Source: Porodaedalea pini
Taxonomy: Eukaryota > Basidiomycota > Agaricomycetes > Hymenochaetales > Hymenochaetaceae
Reading direction: 5' to 3'
DNA length: 64,000 bases
Assembly: GCA_002794775.1 (NCBI GenBank)
Contig: NBAY01000048.1
Span: 62,001-126,000 of the forward strand
Both the position numbers and the translations under genes were made by a program. Shown here piece after piece: positions 56,331-64,000 of the stretch. Each line of letters begins with the position of its first letter. Positions within the stretch are counted from its first letter, which is position 1. The notes under the pieces were generated by a model, which saw only the letters and a program-made list of their open reading frames with translations, was not told the origin of the DNA and searched no databases.

Positions 56331-58578
56331 TCACTTGACGAGCGGAAGTACGAGGTCAAGTGCTTTCCAAACATCAAGTTCGTCGTTATCAGAGTTCTCA
56401 TCAAGTTTCGCGCACACATCCTCCAAGACCTCGTCGATTTCGTCGCGCTCCTCAATCGAAGACTCCCCATTTTCGCACTTCACCCTCGGACGCGCTGATC
56501 TGGCTGCAGATAAAGCCTTTGGATTTGGGATCGTGCCGCTGCGTCTGAATATTGGCTTGATCAATTCGAGATAAAAGACGGTCTGTCCTGTTGCAGTGCC
56601 GCACTGCTCAACGTAATCGACTATAGCCTTCTCCACACTATATCGTCTAATAGGAGCGACTCCAATCCTTGTGTTGATTTCCTCTGCCAGAAGTTGGACA
56701 GAACAATCTTTTCGAGCCATGGACTCGAATTTTGTAATAGGGACGGCCCTGAGCACAGGCTCTGAACGTATGTAGTTCAAAGACATCGCCAGTTCTCCGA
56801 ACTTTTGGTTGGATGGAAGCGTATTTTGCGCTACAGCTTTCATTGTTTTTGAGTAACGGCGCACGTGGAGCATGGCGATGCATCTGAGAAAGCCGAAGAC
56901 TAGGAAATAGATCAGTGTCGTAAATGAAGCACAGTAAGAACACCTTACTCACAAATTCTGTAGCTATTCAGTTCCTTACACTCAGTCTTGTGCTGACGCC
57001 AATTCGATGATTGGCATTCCCGGTTGCAATATAAAGAAGTGCGGCATCCACTACACTGCAGCAGACTGGACCTCGGCTTTTTTGTCTCGCACTGTAGGAA
57101 TACGTCAACCATATGAAAAGGATGATGAAGTCAAAGCGACTTGCATTATGGCAGATCTCGAGCGCCTTTTTCGATACCATTTCTTTATAATCAAGTTCAT
57201 ATAAACGTCTAATAATTGCAAACTCGAAGACGGTTTCCTCGAATGTAGCCCAGTCCCTTTTGAAGCCACTCTCGTTGATTAAGCGACGGACGTCAGGAGT
57301 AGACAATGTCCGCATGGTATCGGAGACAGAAACCAGGATATCATAAGACACGAGAAAGGGTGGGATGAAGGAGCGAAGGAGACTTTTAACCTGCCCGGAA
57401 TGACCATGGAGGCATTTTGTTTCGGCGAAGTAGGGAGCGAAATGCACCAGTGCAAGTAAGAATCCGTGTCGAACTGTCTGCACTACCAGCGGCTTGCCCG
57501 TTGGAGATTTCACACAAAGAAAGAAACATTTGAAATAGTTATGTGCTGCCGCTAATGTTGTCGCACCATCATCAGCAGATTCTACGAAAGGCTGTTGGAT
57601 AAGCGTGTGGAAGGAGCCAATGAGCAGCTGTCCGGCATTAGCTTTCTGAAGCGCATGTCCGTATTCGTCTCCTGCATATAGTAATAAAGTAATAATACTC
57701 ATATTTGTGGCGAATGCGTGGATCGGGAACTCCTGGTAGACGGTTTTGAACTTCGCCAGCGCGGTCTTCACGATGTCATCCGGAGACAAGCTGACTCCTG
57801 GAGTCAGCTCAAGATGCTTTGGTAGCTCGCGTCCTCGCCCGGTTAAGCACCACTCTAGGATGTTGCAAGCATACTGTTTGAAAGGATCGAAACCAGGCGG
57901 CATCTCTTCGTAATACCACAAGGCGAATACCAGGGGCAGAACCTCATCGGAGAGAAGAGATGCTCGAACATCCGGAATACAGGTATGGACGCTGTAGAAC
58001 AGCGTCGCAATCAAATGCAAGGTGGGGCGATCCACGCTTCCTGAAGCGTTTGAGTTAGAAATATGCTGTACGCGCTTTGAGATGATGATACACGAGTCGA
58101 GGATGCGTGTCCAATCAGCGGTGAAGGCACGCTTCAATCCTTCCCTGTCGCCTGTTTTTCCAATAAGTTGTCCAACGAAAACCATGCATCTCAGGCACCT
58201 CTTCACAACTTTGAATCCAGCCTCTCCAATTGGGATGTCCATTTTCGTTCCATTTTCCAAATGCTGGCAAAGAATTCCTAGTGCCTCTGGAAGAAGCTTG
58301 TCAGGAAACCAAGACATCCGGATGGTCGTTTCAATGGCACAGATGTGCACGAGCGAGCCTTCTTCGGCTTTCTTTAAGACCTGCCAGGAGAATGAGCATG
58401 TACTTCCAGCTGAGTCTATTGTGCTTACACGCCGTGGGTCATCCATAAGCGTCATTATGGCCTCTGCAACGTCTGACTTGAAGCCTGTAGTTTCGGTCTC
58501 GTTTCCGTCGCTCCAGTCCACTATCTTATTGAAAACTATTGAGGCTACATCCCTTGGCAAATCTCGTGGGAACAGCAT
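56331..58578 (-). CDS. MYND-type zinc-finger protein, paralogue 2
   Basis: Same architecture and strand as paralogue 1. It starts [20 protein letters not shown] and continues with [124 protein letters not shown] and [18 protein letters not shown]. After a ~50-bp intron the finger is [39 protein letters not shown]. The last exon reads VFGFLRC then [11 protein letters not shown] and ends [10 protein letters not shown] at 56331. All eight zinc ligands are present. Intact. A segment directly upstream of the start (58606 onward) is duplicated at 59732. Confidence 0.88.
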
Positions 58579-58605
58579 CCTTTGCCAGTGACGAGTAAGT
58601 TCTTA

Positions 58606-58930
58606 GCCTTTGAAGATGGTGGTAAAGGGTCAGGCGATAGCAAGGTTGGAAAGAAGCTTGAACTATTACAAAGGCAAGTACATCGCTTTCCTAAGACAGG
58701 CCAAGGTACAGTGGTCACCTGACGAACGAGAAGGCAAAACCTTTTCCGCTCAGAGTGGGTTAACAGGAAAGAAGGTTGACAATTACCAGTATAGCAGTTG
58801 CTAGAACACTAGTACTGCCATACAAACACATCTGAAGCTAACGACCTGTAGAGCAATATTAGTTCATACGGTACTGACCCGAAAGTCACGAGAAGGCGAG
58901 AAGACAACAGCGTATTCCCAAGAGAATCAA
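58606..58930 (+). repeat. duplicated 5'-flank segment, copy A
   Basis: Begins 28 bp upstream of MYND paralogue 2. Shared blocks with 59732-60070, in the same order and orientation: GATGRTGGTAAAGGGTCAGG, GCATCGCTTTC/ACATCGCTTTC, TCCGCTCAGAGTGGG/TCAGCTCAAAGAGGG, CTAGAACACT...ACTGCCATACA and CACGAGAAGGCRAGAAG. Diverged by roughly 30% with small indels. Not coding. Confidence 0.75.
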
Positions 58931-59344
58931 ATTATCCAGCCATATATTTCTTAGTGCCGCGCAGGTCACAAAAAGGTAGCAATGTCAGAATAAAGCTTAG
59001 TATTATAAGGCGAAACTCGGAGCATAGCCCTTTCTCGAAAAGGCATCTATGCTACACATGAATTGTGAGCGCTACCTTCCTCTTTAGTAAATCACTTGAA
59101 TTTAGGTGAACGCCTTTCGGTGCTACATTAATATTGTAAGTCAGAAATCGGGTCCTATGCCTTTTTACAAACCGATTTAACAAGGCAACAGAAGACACAT
59201 CGATACCACTCATTCGGAGAAATACATCCACTTCAATTCTCACGTGAGTGTGTGCTCTTTGGTGAGCTGGATTGCGCGAACGTGCTCATATCCCCTGGCT
59301 TCAGCAATGTAGTCTGATAAAAAGTATGAGACCATTTCTAAACG
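58931..59344. other. intergenic, possible F-box-like shred
   Basis: About 400 bp. A minus-strand frame at 59243-59052 contains EVDVFLRMSGIDVSSVALLN, which loosely fits an F-box core, but it is too short to call. Otherwise nothing seen. Confidence 0.25.
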
Positions 59345-59480
59345 AGAAGTTTTATGAAACAGGCGAGCAAGTTTTGAATTCTCGTCCACCACTTGCAACG
59401 CCGCCTCCTTTCCGCGCTTGTGCTGTCCTCACGGAGACTAGTAGACGCTGAACCGGGATGTTTTCACAGACATCCTTTCG
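59345..59480 (-). pseudogene. MYND paralogue remnant, first-exon region
   Basis: On the minus strand, KEAALQVVDENSKLARL matches MKAALQMVDENPKLVRL of paralogue 1, including the codons at its exon-1 donor, where GTTCGT has become GCTCGC. The upstream part matches only across frame changes. No downstream exon of this copy is recognisable, so it is a relic. It stands to repeat copy B (59732) as paralogue 2 stands to copy A. Confidence 0.6.
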
Positions 59481-59731
59481 AAGTGCAGAAAGCGAGCAGA
59501 AGCACAGAGCAGTAGTAGTAAAATGTACGCGAACGCATCGAGAAAGGGAAGTCCGAGGTTGAAGCTGTTAGCCGTCAGAAGCACGTACGCGTGCATTTGT
59601 CGCTCTTCGTCTCGTTTCCATCCGAGATCAAGCTCCAGCCTACATCTGAGCGTATACCGTTAAGGTTGTAACTTCAGGTAATCGTGGCAGAGACAACATT
59701 CTTCGTCAACGATGAGCAAAACTTTGTCCTC

Positions 59732-60070
59732 TAAGGATGATGGTAAAGGGTCAGGAGATACTGTGCTTAAGGGGATGCTGGGGCTCTTGTAAAGCTAAGA
59801 AGCGCATCGCTTTCGGAGGACAGATACGACAGAACATTCGGCAAGTAACCGTGGTGAGAAAGCACAACAAGGCGAAGGTATACTCAGCTCAAAGAGGGCT
59901 AATAGGAAAAGAAGAATCGTGACATTATCAGTATGGCAGACTAGAACACTGCCATACATATACGGCTGTAGCTGTCGACCTCTACAAGTAGGATTGGCCC
60001 CACAGATATTCTATAGGCGCCACGAGAAGGCAAGAAGGAGCTGGCGTGATTCGAAAGGAAACAGGGTCCA
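59732..60070 (+). repeat. duplicated 5'-flank segment, copy B
   Basis: Second copy of the 58606-58930 segment; see there for the shared blocks. It lies about 255 bp upstream of the first-exon remnant at 59480. Confidence 0.75.
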
Positions 60071-60224
60071 CTTACCCATCAATCAAATACCACGTAAATG
60101 TAGTAGTGTTTCCTGAGATAGCGAAGAGATCCAGTACGACTCGGAAGCGAAGGGGGAACTCTCATATCGATCACGCAAGGGGCACATACTGTAGGTAGTA
60201 GATGACGACCATATCCAAGCCATC

Positions 60225-60310
60225 GTCATCCAGTGGAAGAGTTCTCTGCGCCTGCCGGCGTGCATCAATCAAAGGTACGCGTCTGAGGAAACCGAGGACT
60301 TAAGGGAGAT
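60225..60310 (-). pseudogene. MYND paralogue remnant, C-terminal exon start
   Basis: On the minus strand, VLGFLRRVPLIDARRQAQRT, then LPLDDDG, resembles the last-exon start of the paralogues ([22 protein letters not shown]). It is upstream, in gene sense, of the 59.4-kb first-exon relic, so it belongs to a different lost copy. No finger or helical region is left beside it. Confidence 0.5.
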
Positions 60311-60671
60311 TCATTCGATCAGTGTTGCAAGTGAATCGAAGAGCGGGAAGTCAAAGCTGCAGAGTACCGAGAGTCAGAAATGAGTTATATCGAATTTCCA
60401 AAGCTGTAGAACATTGAACAACTTCACCTGGAGAAAATCCACCCACTCGCACGGTGCGACGAGAGAAAAATCGCTGCCAGAGCTTACGTACTTGTATCTA
60501 CAGCTCTTTGAGACTATCATGGTTGGTGTGCTCAACAGATATCATTTGTGAGATCCGTTGAAATGCGAAAAAAAGTATGATATCCAAAACCAATTAGTTC
60601 CAAAGTGAAATCTAAACATGCGTGGTATCTAAAGATGATGCAAAGCCAAAGTAGATGCAGATGCAAGCAGC

Positions 60672-61773
60672 TCAATCTTCTCTCGGCTTTCTGCTGACCA
60701 CAAGGTACATAGGAGTGAAGAGCTGGTACAGAGTCAGCGACGGAAGTAGTAGAAAAGGACAAGGAAAACAGACACACCTTAGTCTGACCGCCCTTGACGA
60801 GCGCGTCAGCCGCCACTTTGAGCGCCTCGCCGACCTCATACGTCCCCTTTGGCATCATTCCCACAAGCTCCATGAGCCGGATAGCGTTATGCGAGACGAG
60901 CTTACCACTCCAGCTCATGCGCCAGACAGTGAGATAGTCCCAGAATGTCTGTGCCTTGCGAATGTCGCCCTCAAGCGGGTAGTACCATGGGATCGGATCA
61001 GGGCGCTCCGCGAGGTCCTCCTCGTGCTCGATCTGGAAGCCGACCTTGATGAGTGCCTCGCGCGCCTTGGTGAGTGGCCTCATCTCGGGAATACCATTGC
61101 CCAGCTCGATCTGGTGCGCGAGCTCCTTGTGCTCCGGAATAGCTGGGTCCCAACGGTCGGTCATGCACCACTCGTACACACCGAAAATTCCTCCAGGTTT
61201 GAGCACCCGACGGATCTCGTTGTACACGCCCTCCCATGTCGGCGCGTGTACGGTCGCTTCGATCGCGTATACGGCATCGAAGCTATTTTCGCCGAACTGC
61301 TCCGCGAGCTTCATAAAGTCCCCCTTGGCGAAGGAAACCTGCTCGGACAGCCCGGCCCGCGCGGTGTACTTCCGCGCACGCTGTAGCTGGAAGTCGTTGT
61401 TGTTGATTCCGACAATGTTCACGTCCGAGAAGCGGGCGATCTCGCGTGCGGGGCCACCCACGCCGCAACCGACGTCGAGGACACGCATGCCGGGCTTAAG
61501 GTTCATCTGAGCGGAGAGGTAATGCTCGTGCCGGGCCAAGGAGGCAGCAAAGGCTTCGCCCTTGTAAAACCGGGAAAAGTGGAAGGATTGCGACCATCCG
61601 TACTCGTACAGGTCGGTCGCGCCGTCGTAGTACCCATTCACGACGTCGGTATAGCTATCTAGGCGATTGTCGGCGTCGGCACCGGCCTCTTTTGACACGT
61701 CTTTCTGCCAGAAGGCGGTATAGTTTTCGACGCGTTTTTCGATGCGGCCGTCAGCAAATTGTTTGGAGGACAT
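60672..61773 (-). CDS. ERG6: sterol 24-C-methyltransferase
   Basis: Transfers a methyl group from S-adenosylmethionine to C-24 of zymosterol in ergosterol synthesis (ER and lipid droplets). Two exons (61773-60778 and 60722-60672, 55-bp intron) give 348 residues. Family blocks in order: NYTAFWQKDV, VVNGYYDGATDLYEYGWSQS, FHFSRFYKGEAF, ARHEHYLSAQMNLKPGMRVL, DVGCGVGGPAREIARF (SAM motif I), IVGINNNDFQLQRARKYTAR, FDAVYAIEATVHAPTWEGVY, VLKPGGIFGVYEWCMTD, LGNGIPEMRP, and the sterol-MT C-terminal domain ending LFTPMYLVVSRKPRED. YEYGWSQSFHFS is the sterol-methyltransferase signature I, missing from other methyltransferases. Intact although set inside the decaying MYND array. Confidence 0.97.
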
Positions 61774-61794
61774 GGCTAGATAATCTGAGAATGC

Positions 61795-61951
61795 ATCATC
61801 AGTGAGTAATCTGGAGAAGTGAAAAGCAAAATGGAGAAAGGGTCAGGGACTTGAATGGTTCCCGAAGGAATTCAACCCATCGTGTAAGCACGTCGAGAAT
61901 TTTTGCAGAAAGTTATGCATCATAAGAACAAGTAATTGATGCAATACTCAC
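61795..61951 (-). other. probable 5'-UTR intron of ERG6
   Basis: Good donor GTGAGTATT at 61951 and acceptor TTCTCAG ending at 61795, 21 bases upstream of the ATG. Removing these 157 nt leaves a short leader. No transcript data, so probable only. Confidence 0.5.
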
Positions 61952-63279
61952 TGTTAGGAACGAAAGAAAGGCAGTGGCAAGGGAAGGAAGGAAGGTGAGA
62001 GAGCGGCGGTCTCTTATAGACCGCGAAAAAATAGCGTCCTACTTTTCTGCAAGTCGTTCGATGTTATGTAATTTCTCACGTGCATCGGGCCGTCGGAGCT
62101 CGAAACTTCGGACTCCACGCGACGCGTCGTCGACGTGACTGCTGAAGCTGATTTCTTTCTACCATGCTTATTGCTCCGAGTCCGCCGCTTACCTGCTCAC
62201 TGCATAAGAATATATAAAACTAGAAGGCAAGTCTTTAGACTCGACTTAGTGGTCTCCATATCGCATGCCAGTTCACTTCTGCTAGATAGCGACTCAAAAC
62301 TTGGCGTCGGCACACTGAAAACAAAGCACGAAAAGTCTTGAAGACCTGCGATGTTCCCATACGCTATTGCCAAAGAGCTTTCCATTTATCAATATGGCAT
62401 CCACCAATAGAGCATCCATCGACCAGGGACATAAGCTTCCTTATCCGTGTCTTTTCAACTTGACTTCGACCGTTGCAAGTGCTTCTGTAATGACAGAGCT
62501 CTTACACTCAAACTTCTTTTCTTTCGACGAGATTTTTCATCTCCAACCATCATCTTCAAAGCCTTGGTCGTCTATCTGCTCTAGGTAGTAATGCCTTGAT
62601 ACCAGAGATGGAAGCAGGTGCCAGACGTGAGGTTAACGCGGCCTTGCAGGTTCTGAACAAAGGTCCCGAGGCTCGTAAGTGCACAGACTCATGTCGCAAC
62701 TTCGTGCTCATTTTTTGCTCAGGCCTTCATCGAGTACCGAAAGGCGAAGTGCACATTAAACGTACGCTTCCAATAGCTGATGGCGCTCACGATACACGTG
62801 CAGCTACTTACTGATGCCGAATCAAACTCAATTTCGAACTTCTGAACTCTTCCTTCGAGTCTACTCTTTCCTGTTAACTCAGAAGGTACTGTCGAATCGA
62901 TGGCATTGATGCCTAACGCTCTTAGGTATGTACCAGTGCCTTCTCGCCTATTCGTCAAGTTCGAAGAATCTCTGTATGAACTAATATTATTGCACAGGTC
63001 GATAGCTTCAGGCGCATTTGTATGGCAGTGTTCTAGACCTCTAGTAGCTGCCGTAATAGTTCGCTTCTTCTTCTCCTAGTAGCCCCTCTATGAGGTGAAA
63101 ATTTATCCGCATTCTCTTTCCTTCTCGCCGTGACTGTGCACCTGTGACTCCCGTATCTGTCTTCGCAAAGCGGTGTCGCACTCTGGTTAAAAAATGCTCG
63201 AGCTTCTTCCCCAACTGCGCTGTCTCCTGAGCTTTTACTATCACCTCCTGGGGGCTCCAGTCACTCATCACTCAGAGGG
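61952..63279. promoter_or_regulatory. ERG6 promoter and flank of MYND paralogue 3
   Basis: A CACGTG E-box lies near 62079, upstream of ERG6. Fungal SREBP regulators of sterol genes belong to the bHLH class, so this is a reasonable but unproven element. Further right, 62600-62770 has a plus-strand stretch EVNAALQVLNKGPEA faintly like the start of the MYND paralogues; it may be another relic. No complete gene seen. Confidence 0.35.
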
Positions 63280-64000
63280 ATGTCGTCCGTACAAACATGC
63301 TCGCCCTCGACAATTTCAAATACGATGAAAGGTTTATCTTTGGGCGACAGTGAGAATGAAGTCGATGGGTCTACGTCGAAGGTCGCGAGGGCCATGACAA
63401 CACTAGTGAATAATCCACAGTTTGTGAGTTATTTCAAAATTCAAAACAGTGATCGTTCTCACTCTCCGACAGTTCCTAGAGAAAGCCAAAGAAGGCCCGC
63501 TCACGCATATCCACGCAGTCGAAAGGTCCATCGAGACGCACGAGTTCCCTGACGAACTTTTCTCCGACACACTGGACATACTTTGCCAGCATCTTGAAGA
63601 TACAGAAAAGAAGAACTGTCCGACTGAAGAATCTCATATCGAACTTACGAATAAGTGCCTACGTTGCATCGTCCTCATGAGCGCACTTCTTGGCGCAGAC
63701 CCGTCAGCATGCCGCCGCGGGTTGCTGACACGTGCCTTTGCTAGTAACTGGTCACGAATCCTCGATTCGTGTATCATCATATCCAAACGTGCTCAGAGCG
63801 GGCTCGGCTCGAAAGGTACTGGTACTACAGATCACCATACCCTAAACATGATTGCGACGCTGATCGATAATGTCCATGACCACGTCCCACATGCTCGTGC
63901 TCCTCTCCGTTCCAACAGAGTCCTGCCGATGGACTTTGCATTGTGGTATTATGAAGAAACACCGTCTGGCTTTGATCCTTCGAAACAGTATGCTTCCCGC
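63280..64000 (+). CDS. MYND-family paralogue 3, N-terminal part, cut by window end
   Basis: Plus strand, opposite to paralogues 1 and 2. ATG at 63280 (MSSVQTCSPSTIS), exon 1 to 63423, a 49-bp intron, and exon 2 open to the window end. The translation parallels paralogue 2: [92 protein letters not shown] and [20 protein letters not shown]. About half of the residues match by eye. The finger and C-terminus lie outside the window, so the MYND label rests on paralogy alone. Confidence 0.82.

Noticed and set aside
59052..59243. F-box core in EVDVFLRMSGIDVSSVALLN
   Set aside because: Too short and divergent to separate from chance; no second exon in the expected place.
1..64000. CRISPR arrays, plasmid origins, phage or operon-like bacterial features
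   Set aside because: Gene structures, introns and families are eukaryotic throughout; no regular spacer-repeat pattern was seen.
53357..64000. The MYND cluster with ERG6 as a biosynthetic gene cluster
   Set aside because: No backbone synthase, P450, transporter or tailoring enzyme other than the primary-metabolism gene ERG6.

Overview
The window is a stretch of nuclear genome from a filamentous basidiomycete, most likely an Agaricomycete. Nearly every gene is split by 50-70 bp GT-AG introns. The gene families (AA9 polysaccharide monooxygenase, DUF6534 membrane protein, PCL-type cyclin, HMG-box factor, expanded BTB, F-box and MYND families) are those of mushroom-forming and wood- or litter-decaying fungi. 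No species is named because nothing here identifies one.

Layout, left to right. 1-2.3 kb: no gene that can be supported. 2.3-4.1 kb: a BTB/POZ pseudogene broken by an inserted segment that ends in a 30-nt poly(A) tract. 4.5-5.5 kb: MAM33 (mitochondrial p32). 5.8-12.1 kb: an almost complete LINE retrotransposon of Tad-like architecture on the minus strand (ORF1 with zinc knuckles; ORF2 with endonuclease, reverse transcriptase and RNase H), with an 11-bp candidate target-site duplication. 12.5-13.3 kb: a gene with an eIF4E-binding-type motif. 13.8-15.0 kb: a second, minus-strand BTB pseudogene. 15.3-16.3 kb: RPC31 (Pol III subunit). 16.9-18.7 kb: YRA1/ALY mRNA export factor with an 810-nt intron. 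19.4-23.6 kb: a divergent pair, HMG-box factor and PCL-like cyclin, both with disrupted reading frames. 25.0-26.4 kb: CNOT9/Rcd1. 27.2-29.1 kb: an F-box pseudogene. 29.6 kb: intron-containing tRNA-Ala(CGC). 29.8-32.0 kb: DUF6534 membrane protein. 32.9-34.7 kb: KGD2 (2-oxoglutarate dehydrogenase E2). 35.1-37.9 kb: COG7. 38.8-41.1 kb: multipass membrane protein. 42.1-43.4 kb: AA9 LPMO. 43.8-45.1 kb: KduD-like SDR with a damaged splice donor. 45.8-47.5 kb: a second F-box gene with a stop at codon 8. 48.7-52.7 kb: Zn2Cys6 transcription factor. 53.4-64 kb: a cluster of MYND-finger paralogues (two complete, one cut by the window edge, plus remnants and a duplicated 5' flank), with ERG6 embedded in it.

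The genes divide into two classes. Single-copy housekeeping genes (MAM33, RPC31, YRA1, CNOT9, KGD2, COG7, ERG6) are intact. Members of expanded or accessory families (BTB, F-box, HMG, cyclin, LINE) carry frameshifts and nonsense codons, and each nonsense codon can be explained by one C:G to T:A transition. The housekeeping genes serve unrelated pathways: mitochondrial metabolism, Pol III transcription, mRNA export and decay, Golgi tethering and ergosterol synthesis. No operon-like coordination is expected or seen.

No single wholly new system stands out. The observations most worth a second look are the long YRA1 intron, which resembles the autoregulatory intron of yeast YRA1; the near-intact LINE with three unusual decoding points; the A-tailed insertion inside a BTB exon; the 4E-T-like motif protein; and the turnover of the MYND array.
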